From assembly GCA_050943255.1 (NCBI GenBank), contig JBMNOV010000020.1, positions 1-29,362 of the forward strand: 29,362 nt of DNA, given 5' to 3'. Origin of the DNA: UBA4844 sp050943255. GTDB taxonomy: Bacteria; Bacillota; Syntrophomonadia; Syntrophomonadales; Syntrophomonadaceae. Position 1 is the first letter of the stretch, and the number at the start of each line of letters is the position of its first letter. A program made the translations under genes and the position numbers. The notes under the pieces were generated by a model that did no database searches, was not told where the DNA came from, and saw only the letters and a list, made by a program, of their open reading frames with translations. This document shows, in pieces, positions 14,498 through 23,159 of this stretch.

Positions 14498-14566
14498 AAA
14501 AACGAGACCCCAACCTCCTTTGCGGAAGTGAAGGTTCTTAGAAACATCCCTTTGAGGTCTCTTTTT
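14498..14566 (-). terminator. Structured terminator after serS
   Basis: GAGACC (14504-14509) and GGTCTC (14556-14561) close a long stem that contains an inner hairpin (AACCTCC at 14512 with GAAGGTT near 14535). On the minus strand GTTTTTAGG follows, and on the plus strand a run of seven T. It ends the serine operon. The rest of the gap down to the tRNA cluster holds the tRNA promoter and nothing else I recognise. Confidence 0.65.
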
Positions 14567-14590
14567 TTCTTTACAGTACCATTACCCTGG

Positions 14591-15868
14591 TTACTGTCTT
14601 TTAATTACTTCTATGCCGCCCATATACGGTCTTAATATTTCTGGAACTACTACCGCCCCATCATTTTGCTGGTAATTTTCTATTATAGCCGCGACTGTCC
14701 GGCCTACCGCTACTCCAGAGCCGTTTAGAGTGTGAACATATTGCAGTTTTTCTTTAGGTCCAGGTCTAAAGCGGATATTGGCTCTCCGGGCCTGAAAGTC
14801 CTCACAATTAGAACAGGAGGATATCTCTTTATAATCATTATAGCCTGGCATCCATACTTCCAGGTCATATGTCTTGGCAGCGGAAAAACCCATATCACCA
14901 GTTGACAGCAACATAACCCGGTAAGGCAATCCTAGTAGCTGTAAGACTTTTTCAGCATTAGTCGTAAGTTTCTCTAATTCCTCATAGGAGCTATCCGGAG
15001 TTACTATTTTCACCAATTCCACTTTGTTAAACTGATGCTGGCGAATGATTCCCCGGGTATCTCGTCCGTGAGAACCAGCCTCAGCACGAAAACAGGGTGT
15101 ATAAGCCGTCAAGTACTTGGGGAGATCTTTACCCTCTATAATTTCCCCACGATAAATATTAGTCAAAGGTACTTCCGCAGTTGGAATAAGATACATTTCT
15201 TGCCCTTGAATTTTGAACATGTCCTCGGCAAATTTAGGCAGCTGCCCTGTCCCCAGCATGCATTCAGCACTTACCATAAATGGCGGTATAATTTCCTGGT
15301 AACCATGTTCTCTCGTATGAATATCCAAAAAAAAGTTAATTACAGCCCTTTCCAAGCGGGCACCCATGCCCTTATAAATGGTAAATCGAGCACCAGATAA
15401 TTTTGCGGCTCTTTCGAAATCAAGTATATCTAGTTGGGGTCCAATATCCCAATGAGCTAAAGGTTCAAAATCAAATTTACGCGGTTTACCCCAACGGCGT
15501 ATTTCTACATTGGCATTATCATCTGCGCCTACAGGTACTGATTCATGGGGAAGATTAGGGATATTAAGAAGTATCTTGTCTATCTCTTGCTCTATCCCTT
15601 TTATTTCTTCATCCATTTCCTTTATTTCTTGCCCAGCAAGACGTACTTTTTCCATCAGTTCTGAAGGATCCAGGCCTTCCTTTTTCATTTTTCCAACCGA
15701 TTGGGAAGAGGTGTTGCGAAAATTTTTAAGCTCTTCCACTTGGCCTAATAAGCTGCGGCGTTTTTCATCTAAAATCAGAAATTTATCAAAAATACCCTTC
15801 AGCTTACGTTTCTCAAGTTCTCGGGCTACTGCCTGAGGGTTAGCTCTAATTTTACGAGCATCTAGCAA
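14591..15868 (-). CDS. serS: Seryl-tRNA synthetase
   Basis: SerS charges tRNA-Ser. The 425-residue protein has an N-terminal coiled-coil arm (about 28-105, rich in Lys/Glu heptads) that grips the long variable arm of tRNA-Ser, then the class II catalytic core with motif 2 (CFRAEAGSHGRDTRGIIRQH) and motif 3 (GSGVAVGRTVAAIIENYQ). The N-terminal MLDARKIRANP is the family's normal beginning. The start is TTG at 15868, with AGAAGGTG five bases upstream. It lies 35 bases after serA and just upstream of four tRNA-Ser genes, and is probably read from the T-box-controlled transcript. Confidence 0.97.
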   Translation of the reverse strand: MLDARKIRANPQAVARELEKRKLKGIFDKFLILDEKRRSLLGQVEELKNFRNTSSQSVGKMKKEGLDPSELMEKVRLAGQEIKEMDEEIKGIEQEIDKILLNIPNLPHESVPVGADDNANVEIRRWGKPRKFDFEPLAHWDIGPQLDILDFERAAKLSGARFTIYKGMGARLERAVINFFLDIHTREHGYQEIIPPFMVSAECMLGTGQLPKFAEDMFKIQGQEMYLIPTAEVPLTNIYRGEIIEGKDLPKYLTAYTPCFRAEAGSHGRDTRGIIRQHQFNKVELVKIVTPDSSYEELEKLTTNAEKVLQLLGLPYRVMLLSTGDMGFSAAKTYDLEVWMPGYNDYKEISSCSNCEDFQARRANIRFRPGPKEKLQYVHTLNGSGVAVGRTVAAIIENYQQNDGAVVVPEILRPYMGGIEVIKRQ

Positions 15869-15903
15869 AGTAACACCTTCTTTAAGTTTTATTAAATATT
15901 TAC

Positions 15904-17496
15904 CTAGAACTTAAGCAAACGAGGCCGGTCAAGTATTCCATCCAAGTTTTTAAGCTTATCCAGGATATTATCTTCAACTTTATTATCAACATTGATTAGC
16001 ATAATAGCTGTTTCACCCTTAGTTTTGCGGGCTACTTTCATGGAAGCAATATTTACTCCTTCATCTCCTAGGACAGTAGCAAAGGGGCCTATAATCCGGG
16101 GACGGTCTTGATTTTTAACCATAATAACGAAACCGTCAAGATTAGTTTCGGTTTCATATTCGTTTATTTCGACGAGCAAAGGCTCACGAGCGCGAGAAAC
16201 CGTTCCGGCAATAACTAGGTTATGCTTATTATTGTATAATTTAGCTGTAATAACATTCTTATAGCGTTTTATGCTTTGCTCCTCTTTTTTTTCATAAACC
16301 TGTATTCCCCGATCTTCGGCTACTAGCCTAGCATTCACATAGTTTACCTTATCGTCCATAATTGGGTTAAAAAGCCCTTTTAAAAATCCTACTGTAAGGA
16401 TTTCGGTTTCATTCTTACTGATAGGGCCACTAAATGTTAATTCCACTCGACTTAAGGGGGATTTCCCTAATTGATAGTAAAAACTCCCCATTTTCTCACT
16501 AAGATTAATATAAGGTCTGAGATAATCTAATTCCTCACTTAACATTGTCGGTAAATTTACCATGTTTGGTACAATATCACCACGCAATGCTTTAATAACC
16601 TGTTCAGCTATATTTTCTCCTACTCTTTTCTGGGCTTCAAAAGTATCTGCTCCTAAGTGCGGGGTGCATACTACGTTATTAAATTTAAATAAAGGATTAT
16701 CAGTGGCTGGCTCCTTTTCAAAAACATCTATTCCAGCACTAGCTATTTTTCCTGATTCCAATCCTTTGACCAGTGCAATCTCGTCTATTATGCCACCCCG
16801 GGCACAGTTAACTACCCTTACCCCGTCTTTAGCCAGTTTGAACATGTCTTCATTAATCATGTGCATGGTTTCCTCATTACGAGGAGTGTGAACCGTTATA
16901 AAATCAGCTTCCCGCATCAGTTCTTCCAGGGTTTCCTTCTTTTCTACCCCAAACCGATCGAAACGCTCATCTGTTATATAAGGATCATAGGCAATAACCT
17001 TCATGTTAAATGATTTTAGCCTGGTAGCTACCATTGAACCAATACGTCCCAAACCAACTATTCCCACAGTTTTACCATAAAGCTCGACTCCACGAAAAGG
17101 TTTACGATCCCAGGTGCCTCCTTTGACAAAGGCATTAGCCCAAGCAGTGTTACGAATCGATGAAAGAAGTAGACTGATAGTCTGCTCAGCTGCGGAAATT
17201 GTATTGCTGTCAGGAGTATTAGCAACAATAACCCCATAACGGGTGCAGACCTCTACATCTATATTATCAATCCCGTTTCCAGCGCGGCCAACCACTTTAA
17301 GCCTGCTGGCACGGCTAATTAATTCTTCGTTAACTTTAGTTACACTCCTGACAATTAAAGCGTCATATTGATCAATTACCTTTAATAATTCTTCACGGGA
17401 AATGCCATCACGATAGTCTACATCAAGTTCTGTTTTTAATATTTCTATCCCTTCATCAGCAATTCTTTCCGTAACAATAACTCTTTTTTTCTCCAT
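15904..17496 (-). CDS. serA: D-3-phosphoglycerate dehydrogenase, long form with ACT domain
   Basis: SerA oxidises 3-phosphoglycerate to 3-phosphohydroxypyruvate with NAD, the first step of serine synthesis. In the 530-residue protein the substrate domain is followed by the Rossmann motif GIVGLGRIGS (near 149-158), the catalytic Arg in NCARGGIIDE, Glu in EKEPA and His in CTPHLGADT. Then comes the allosteric-substrate-binding domain (about 320-450) and a C-terminal ACT domain (about 456-527), as in the long SerA form. Feedback control by serine through the ACT domain is plausible. ATG 17496 has AAAGGAG upstream and lies two bases after the aminotransferase gene. Confidence 0.96.
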   Translation of the reverse strand: MEKKRVIVTERIADEGIEILKTELDVDYRDGISREELLKVIDQYDALIVRSVTKVNEELISRASRLKVVGRAGNGIDNIDVEVCTRYGVIVANTPDSNTISAAEQTISLLLSSIRNTAWANAFVKGGTWDRKPFRGVELYGKTVGIVGLGRIGSMVATRLKSFNMKVIAYDPYITDERFDRFGVEKKETLEELMREADFITVHTPRNEETMHMINEDMFKLAKDGVRVVNCARGGIIDEIALVKGLESGKIASAGIDVFEKEPATDNPLFKFNNVVCTPHLGADTFEAQKRVGENIAEQVIKALRGDIVPNMVNLPTMLSEELDYLRPYINLSEKMGSFYYQLGKSPLSRVELTFSGPISKNETEILTVGFLKGLFNPIMDDKVNYVNARLVAEDRGIQVYEKKEEQSIKRYKNVITAKLYNNKHNLVIAGTVSRAREPLLVEINEYETETNLDGFVIMVKNQDRPRIIGPFATVLGDEGVNIASMKVARKTKGETAIMLINVDNKVEDNILDKLKNLDGILDRPRLLKF

Positions 17497-17498
17497 TG

Positions 17499-18674
17499 TT
17501 ATTCTCCTTTCAAATTACTGTGGATTTTAAATAGTATTTCATGTGCTTTATTTATTCCTTTACTTAATTCCATTTGGTAACCTAGTTTTATTAAAACTAT
17601 TTCCAATGCTGCCAATACTGAGATTAAATCTAGTTCCCTTACGTAGCCCAAATGCCCGATGCGGAAAATAACATTATCTAGTTGCTGTTGCCCCCCGGCA
17701 ATAATAATATTAAACTCTTGCTGCATGACCTGGCGGATCTGGTTAGCTCCCAAACCTGCCGGGGCTATGACCGAAGTCAAAGCAGGAGAAGCATTTTCAT
17801 CTGTTGCCAGAAGCTTAAGTCCCATTGCTTTAACCGCTGCCCGAACCATATGCCGGTAAGTAAGGTGCCTTTTTAGGATATTATCCAGGCCTTCCTCCTC
17901 CATCATTTGCAAAGCTTCATGTAACCCATAATATAGTGTTATTGGAGGTGTAAAGGGATTCTGTCCTTTTTCCAGGTAATTAAGCCCAGAACCGATATCC
18001 CAATAAAACTTATGGTTGCTATTGTGCTTGTAAGCCATTAAAGCTTTATCATTGAATGCCATAAAACAAAGTCCTGGCGGAATCATAAAGGCTTTTTGAG
18101 AAGCACTGACAACTACATCTATTTTCCACTTATCCATATGCAAGTCAATTGCTGCCAATCCACTTACGGCATCAACCATAAATAGTGCTGGATGATCCCC
18201 TACTGCTTCACGGATACTTTTAATATCATTATAGACACCAGTAGATGTTTCATTATGTGTAACAATTATAGCTTTTATCTGGTTATTAACATCTTTTCTT
18301 ATTTTTTTCCTTATTACTTCGGAATCGGCTGCCTGTCCCCAGGGAAAATCAATTTTATCTACAATTGCCCCAAATTCAGCGGCTATCTGGGCAAAACGAT
18401 CACCAAACGCACCTATAGATATAGCCAAAACTTTGTCTCCTGGTGAAACAAAATTAACTACTGCTGCTTCTAATCCTCCGGTTCCAGATGCCGGATAGAT
18501 TAATACATTATGTTTGGTATGGTATATTTTTTTTACTCCTTCGGTCACTTTAGTTAGAATCTCTTTAAATTCAGGCCCCCGGTGATTAACTACCGGTTTA
18601 TCCATCGCACGTATTACTCGTTCTGGTACGGGAGTCGGACCGGGAAGCAACAATAACTGTTCTCCCACCATCAT
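17499..18674 (-). CDS. Class V aminotransferase (serine/alanine-glyoxylate or phosphoserine type)
   Basis: This is a PLP-dependent class V aminotransferase of 391 residues. Visible landmarks are LPGPTPVPERV near the N-terminus, SGTGGLEAAV, the PLP-binding VDAVSGLAAID, and the PLP lysine in VSASQKAFM near residue 196. The family covers serine-glyoxylate, alanine-glyoxylate and SerA-coupled aminotransferases. Its place between a serine T-box and serA suggests that it aminates phosphohydroxypyruvate or hydroxypyruvate, taking the place of SerC. No serC-type or serB gene is seen in the window. I start at ATG 18674, which follows AAGGAGGG; an earlier ATG at 18704 has no site. Two adjacent ATG codons leave the exact start uncertain by one residue. 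Confidence 0.85.
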   Translation of the reverse strand: MMVGEQLLLLPGPTPVPERVIRAMDKPVVNHRGPEFKEILTKVTEGVKKIYHTKHNVLIYPASGTGGLEAAVVNFVSPGDKVLAISIGAFGDRFAQIAAEFGAIVDKIDFPWGQAADSEVIRKKIRKDVNNQIKAIIVTHNETSTGVYNDIKSIREAVGDHPALFMVDAVSGLAAIDLHMDKWKIDVVVSASQKAFMIPPGLCFMAFNDKALMAYKHNSNHKFYWDIGSGLNYLEKGQNPFTPPITLYYGLHEALQMMEEEGLDNILKRHLTYRHMVRAAVKAMGLKLLATDENASPALTSVIAPAGLGANQIRQVMQQEFNIIIAGGQQQLDNVIFRIGHLGYVRELDLISVLAALEIVLIKLGYQMELSKGINKAHEILFKIHSNLKGE

Positions 18675-18707
18675 TGCCTTAGAAACCCTCCTTAACAGCA
18701 TCATTAC

Positions 18708-18947
18708 AAATAATAAAATAACCCCTCATCCGTTCAGGGACGAGAGGCTTTTCCCGCGTTGCCACCCTAATTGGTGTTTTTTTACACCCAGCTTAGACGG
18801 TTATATCGGTACCACCGGAACTGTTTTCACAGCCTGCATCCAAGGTGGATTCAAAATCCAGCTGTTCTGGTTTACACCACCCACCAGCTCTCTTAACCAG
18901 CCTGGATTTCTACTATCCTTTTCATCGCGTAATTAACTTCAAGATTG
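18708..18947 (-). promoter_or_regulatory. Serine-specific T-box leader
   Basis: A T-box senses uncharged tRNA and permits read-through. The 14-base T-box core GGGTGGCAACGCGG is on the minus strand near 18753-18766. Stem I has AAATCCAG pairing with CTGGATTT, then the loop-E-like AGTAG/TGAA and the specifier UCC (Ser; 18847-18849) followed by A. The antiterminator bulge TGGC (18761-18764) pairs with the GCCA end of serine tRNAs (discriminator G). The terminator is CCTCTCGTCC (18738-18747) with GGATGAGGGG (18722-18731) and a T-rich tail. It controls the aminotransferase, serA and probably serS. Confidence 0.93.
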
Positions 18948-18953
18948 GCTCTC

Positions 18954-18982
18954 ATTATATTACATGTTTTACTCTTTGACAA
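18954..18982 (-). promoter_or_regulatory. Promoter of the serine operon
   Basis: Minus strand TTGTCA (18977-18982) and TATAAT (18954-18959) are 17 bases apart, placing the start of the T-box RNA near 18947. A perfect palindrome TTTCAATTGAAA (18999-19010) lies about 57 bases upstream of the start; its role is unknown. Confidence 0.7.
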
Positions 18983-19092
18983 TAAATTATACTGAATATT
19001 TCAATTGAAACATTTTTGCCCAAGGATATTACTTCTATAAACAAAATACAATTATATGGATTTATTTGTAACACAGTATTTATTTCTGGGTT

Positions 19093-19665
19093 TTATAACA
19101 TAGATAAAAAATAATCATGTATTTCGGCTCCTTCCGTCAACTCTGGGTGAAAAGCAGTGCTTAACAGTTTATTCCCCTGTTGTACCGCTACTATTTTCTC
19201 GTGGTATTTTGCTATAACCCGAGTGTCACCCCAATTATTTTCCACATAAGGAGCACGTATAAATATTCCTCTAGTTTTCCCTACGCCAATAATTTCAAGA
19301 TCAGCTTCAAAGCTATTAATCTGCCTGCCATAAGCATTCCTTTTTACCCTTATGTCCATTAATCCCAATCGAAACTGTTCAGAATCAACCACTTGCTTAG
19401 CCAGTAAGATCATCCCCGCACAAGTACCCCAGATTGGCATGCCCTCAAGATACTTTTGTTGTATAGCTTTATCTAACCCATATTCCTGCATTAATTTCCC
19501 AATAGTAGTGCTTTCACCACCAGGTATTATTAATCCGTCAATTTCTGCTAATTGCGCTGGTGTCCTAATTTGTATACTCTTTGCATTACATTTTTTTAAG
19601 GCTTTTTCATGCTCGATAAAAGCACCTTGTAATGCAAGTACACCTATTTTCTTCTTACCAGCCAC
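19093..19665 (-). CDS. pdxT: Pyridoxal 5'-phosphate synthase glutaminase subunit PdxT
   Basis: PdxT hydrolyses glutamine and passes ammonia to PdxS for synthesis of pyridoxal phosphate. The 190-residue protein has the triad glutaminase features PGGESTT, the nucleophile Cys in WGTCAGM (near 79) and AFHPELT (His and Glu near 171-173). I place the start at GTG 19665, where similarity begins (KKKIGVLALQGAF); this start lies inside the end of pdxS, an 11-base overlap that implies translational coupling. No clear terminator follows. The product supplies the cofactor of the nearby class V aminotransferase. Confidence 0.94.
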   Translation of the reverse strand: MAGKKKIGVLALQGAFIEHEKALKKCNAKSIQIRTPAQLAEIDGLIIPGGESTTIGKLMQEYGLDKAIQQKYLEGMPIWGTCAGMILLAKQVVDSEQFRLGLMDIRVKRNAYGRQINSFEADLEIIGVGKTRGIFIRAPYVENNWGDTRVIAKYHEKIVAVQQGNKLLSTAFHPELTEGAEIHDYFLSML

Positions 19666-20539
19666 GCTCCTGCATCCTCTCTTCAGGCCTGATAGTACTA
19701 ATATCAATTCCTACCATAGCCTCTCCTAAATCTTTAGATACTTCAGCTAAGGTAGCCGGATCGTTGAAATAGGTAGTTGCCGCTACAATAGCCCGAGCCC
19801 TTTTCATGGGATCACCTGATTTAAATATTCCAGAACCAACGAATATCCCATCACAACCTAACTGCATCATCATGGCAGCATCAGCTGGAGTGGCGATGCC
19901 ACCGGCAGCAAAATTAACTACTGGTAATCTTTTAATTTCTGCTGTCTTAACTACTAGTTCGTAAGGAGCCTGTAATTCCTTGGCTGCTGACATAAGCTCC
20001 TCTTGAGGCAGGTTGCTAATCCACCTGATTTCATCATTGACCTGGCGTATATGTCGTACTGCTTCAATTACATTACCTGTACCAGGTTCGCCTTTAGTTC
20101 TTATCATTGCTGCCCCTTCGCCAATACGCCGTAGCGCTTCTCCTAAATTACGAGCTCCACATACAAAGGGAACTTTGAATGTTTTCTTATTAACATGATA
20201 TTTATCATCAGCCGGGGTCAATACTTCACTTTCATCTATATAATCAATCCCCAAGGATTCCAATATCTGTGCTTCAACAAAATGGCCAATTCGGCATTTA
20301 GCCATAACTGGTATGGTAACTGCCTCCATTATCCGTAGGATAATACTAGGATCAGCCATTCTGGCAATACCGCCGGCAGCCCGGATATCAGCTGGAACTC
20401 TTTCCAAGGCCATTACTGCACAAGCTCCTGCCTCTTCGGCTATCTTCGCTTGTTCAGGTGTAGTTACATCCATGATTACTCCACCTTTTAACATTTGCGC
20501 CAAGCCGGATTTTACTTTAAAAGTACTTTGTTCCTCCAT
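19655..20539 (-). CDS. pdxS: Pyridoxal 5'-phosphate synthase subunit PdxS
   Basis: PdxS builds pyridoxal phosphate from ribose 5-phosphate, glyceraldehyde 3-phosphate and ammonia. The 294-residue TIM-barrel protein has KGGVIMDV, the LERVPADIR motif, the Lys in PVMAKCRIGHF and the phosphate-binding FAAGGIATPADAA and GCDGIFVGSGIF motifs. The length is normal. ATG 20539 has GGAGGTG at good spacing; a TTG six codons earlier lies at that ribosome binding site and is not likely to be used. A promoter stands about 45 bases upstream, so pdxST is its own transcription unit behind gyrA. Confidence 0.97.
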   Translation of the reverse strand: MEEQSTFKVKSGLAQMLKGGVIMDVTTPEQAKIAEEAGACAVMALERVPADIRAAGGIARMADPSIILRIMEAVTIPVMAKCRIGHFVEAQILESLGIDYIDESEVLTPADDKYHVNKKTFKVPFVCGARNLGEALRRIGEGAAMIRTKGEPGTGNVIEAVRHIRQVNDEIRWISNLPQEELMSAAKELQAPYELVVKTAEIKRLPVVNFAAGGIATPADAAMMMQLGCDGIFVGSGIFKSGDPMKRARAIVAATTYFNDPATLAEVSKDLGEAMVGIDISTIRPEERMQERGW

Positions 20540-20584
20540 AAATAGTGGCACCTCCAATAAACTTAGGATTAAACTCTTTTCATG

Positions 20585-20614
20585 ATTATAGCGTTTTACT
20601 AATGTATGTGTTAA
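20585..20614 (-). promoter_or_regulatory. Promoter of pdxST
   Basis: Minus strand TTAACA (20609-20614) and TATAAT (20585-20590) are 18 bases apart. A weak stem (TTACTT/GAGTAA, about 20635-20653) with T runs just upstream may terminate gyrA. Confidence 0.6.
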
Positions 20615-20704
20615 AAAAAATATAAAAACCTTAATTACTCTATAACTAAGTAACTCCCGGGCGTTTCTTTAAAGCACCATGTTCAAAATTCTAATTAGGT
20701 TTTT

Positions 20705-23143
20705 TTATTCTTCCTTTTCTATTTTAAAACTGGCCATGCCTACGATACTGTCATCTTCAGGTAAACGCATTAACAATACACCCCGAGAATACCGCTTTTG
20801 CTGGGAAATATCTTGTGCGTGCAGACGAATAATTTGTCCTTCACCCGTGAGCAGTACCAGTTCTTCATCTTCGCCCAGAATTTGAAAAGCTACTAGCGGG
20901 CCATTTTTCTTAGTTATATCAATAGCTTTTATTCCTTTACCACCTCGGTTTTGTTCCCGGAATTCACTGGTCGGAGTTCTCTTGCCATAACCCTTTTCAG
21001 TTACTAATAAAGCATCAGCACCTTCCCGGTATTTGTCCATGCCTATAACAACATCACCCTGAGACAGGCTAATGGCTTTTACTCCGGTTGCAGTTCTGCC
21101 CATTGCTCGTACCTGGGCTTCATCAAAAGTAATGGATAACCCGTAAGAGGTTACTACCATTAACCGCTCCCCTTTTTCTACCCTTTTTACTTCAATTAAT
21201 TCATCATCTTCCCTCAGGTTAACAGCAATTAGACCCGATTTGCGCATATTGGCAAAGGCTGATAAAGGTACTTTCTTAATAATTCCCTGACGGGTTACCA
21301 TAACCAAATTGCGCTTATGATCAAGATATCGAGCTGCAACCATGGTAGTTACTCTTTCTTCCGGTCTCAACTCGACAAAGTTAATTAAGGGCATACCTTT
21401 GGCCTGGCGCGTCGATTCTGGCAAACGATAGGCCTTCATGCAGAAAACTCTTCCCTGGTTGGTGAACAACAGTACATTAGACAGAGTGCTGGTAACGATA
21501 ACACTGCTTACTTCATCCTCAGCCCGATTAGTGGTGGAGCTTATGCCCTTACCGCCTCGCTTCTGGGATTTGTAAGTATCTAGGGGCTGTCTTTTAATAT
21601 ATCCCCGGTTGCTTAAAGTTATCATAACTTCCTGGTCATCAATCAGGTCTTCGATATCATAATCACTTAATTCCTTACTAATTTCTGTTCTGCGCTCATC
21701 TGCATATTTCTGCTTAATATCTTCCAGATCTTGTTTTATTATAGCTCTAATACGTTCAGGCCGAGCCAGAATATCTTCAAAATCAGCAATTCGATCCAGC
21801 AATTCCTGGTGTTCACCTTCTAATTTCCTGCGTTCCAAACCGGTTAGCTGAGCCAGGCGCATATCAAGTATCGCATTAGCTTGGATTTCACTTAATTGAT
21901 AACGGGTCATTAACCCCTGCCGGGCTTCTTCCCGATCTTTGCTGCTGCGTATCAGATCGATTACTTCATCCAAATAATCAAGTGCCTTTAACAGGCCTTC
22001 AACTATATGGAGACGATCCCGTGCAACCTTTAGATCAAATGTTGTACGTCGTTGAATAACTTCTTGGCGATGGTCAATATAATATTGCAACATCTGTTTC
22101 AAACTTAATACCTGAGGTTGACCCTTTACCAAAGCCAACATAATAATACCAAAGCTTTCTTCCATTTGGGTATGTTTATAAAGCTTATTTATTACTACAT
22201 TGACATTAGCATCTTTGCGAACTTCGATTACAACGCGAATACCATGACGATCGGATTCATCTCTTAAATCAGATATACCCTCTATTTTCTTATCCTTGAC
22301 CAGATCAGCAATTCTTTCCACCAACCGGGCTTTATTTACCTGATAGGGGATTTCAGTTATGATAATTGCATTTTTGCCGCCTTTTTTTTCTTCAATATGG
22401 TAACGCGCCCGGGTCTTAAAGCTGCCCCGACCGGTAGCATAAGCTTTTCTAATACCATCGGTTCCCATTATAATACCGGCTGTAGGTAAATCAGGTCCTG
22501 GTATTTTGCTCATTAAATCATCCAGGCTAGCATCAGGATGGTCAAGTAAAAGTTCCAAACCTCCTATAACCTCTCCTAAATTATGTGGGGGAATATTGGT
22601 AGCCATACCTACCGCAATGCCAGATGAACCATTAATAAGCAAATTGGGAATACGGGATGGCAGAACCTGGGGTTCATCCTTGGTGTCATCATAATTGCGT
22701 CGCCAGTCTATAGTATTTTTTTCAATATCCTTAAGCATCTCCGCAGTAATCTTAGCCATTCGGCTTTCCGTGTAACGCATAGCTGCGGCAGAGTCACCAT
22801 CAATAGAGCCAAAGTTACCATGGCCATCAACTAAAGGATAACGCATCGAAAAATCTTGAGCTAGTTTAACCATAGTATCATAAATGGCAGCATCCCCATG
22901 AGGATGAAATTTACCCATAACTTCACCCACAATATTGGCTGATTTTCTATGGGGCTTGTCATGGGTTACGCCCTGGTCATATAGAACATAAAGTATTCTC
23001 CGGTGTACGGGCTTTAGACCATCCCTGACATCAGGGATAGCGCGGGATACTATAACACTCATAGAGTAATCTAGAAATGATTTTTTTACTTCTTTTTCAA
23101 TATCAATGGGAAATATATTGTTGAATAAACTACCTTCCGGCAA
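20705..23143 (-). CDS. gyrA: DNA gyrase subunit A
   Basis: GyrA is the breakage-reunion subunit of gyrase. In 812 residues it has the winged-helix domain with catalytic Tyr124 (AAMRYTE), a coiled-coil tower (about 365-490) and a C-terminal beta-pinwheel with the GyrA-box SQKRGGKGI near 537-545, which marks true gyrase as opposed to topoisomerase IV. In the quinolone-determining region (HPHGDAAIYD, 80-89), alanine 85 occupies the position of E. coli Ser83, while Asp89 (E. coli Asp87) is kept. The start is TTG 23143 with AGAGAGGTG upstream. It follows gyrB after 16 bases. Confidence 0.97.
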   Translation of the reverse strand: MPEGSLFNNIFPIDIEKEVKKSFLDYSMSVIVSRAIPDVRDGLKPVHRRILYVLYDQGVTHDKPHRKSANIVGEVMGKFHPHGDAAIYDTMVKLAQDFSMRYPLVDGHGNFGSIDGDSAAAMRYTESRMAKITAEMLKDIEKNTIDWRRNYDDTKDEPQVLPSRIPNLLINGSSGIAVGMATNIPPHNLGEVIGGLELLLDHPDASLDDLMSKIPGPDLPTAGIIMGTDGIRKAYATGRGSFKTRARYHIEEKKGGKNAIIITEIPYQVNKARLVERIADLVKDKKIEGISDLRDESDRHGIRVVIEVRKDANVNVVINKLYKHTQMEESFGIIMLALVKGQPQVLSLKQMLQYYIDHRQEVIQRRTTFDLKVARDRLHIVEGLLKALDYLDEVIDLIRSSKDREEARQGLMTRYQLSEIQANAILDMRLAQLTGLERRKLEGEHQELLDRIADFEDILARPERIRAIIKQDLEDIKQKYADERRTEISKELSDYDIEDLIDDQEVMITLSNRGYIKRQPLDTYKSQKRGGKGISSTTNRAEDEVSSVIVTSTLSNVLLFTNQGRVFCMKAYRLPESTRQAKGMPLINFVELRPEERVTTMVAARYLDHKRNLVMVTRQGIIKKVPLSAFANMRKSGLIAVNLREDDELIEVKRVEKGERLMVVTSYGLSITFDEAQVRAMGRTATGVKAISLSQGDVVIGMDKYREGADALLVTEKGYGKRTPTSEFREQNRGGKGIKAIDITKKNGPLVAFQILGEDEELVLLTGEGQIIRLHAQDISQQKRYSRGVLLMRLPEDDSIVGMASFKIEKEE

Positions 23144-23159
23144 GTGCTTTTCACCTCTC

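Noticed and set aside
18999..19010. TTTCAATTGAAA as a regulator site for the serine operon
   Set aside because: It is a short AT-rich palindrome that can arise by chance, and no known regulator or second copy supports it.
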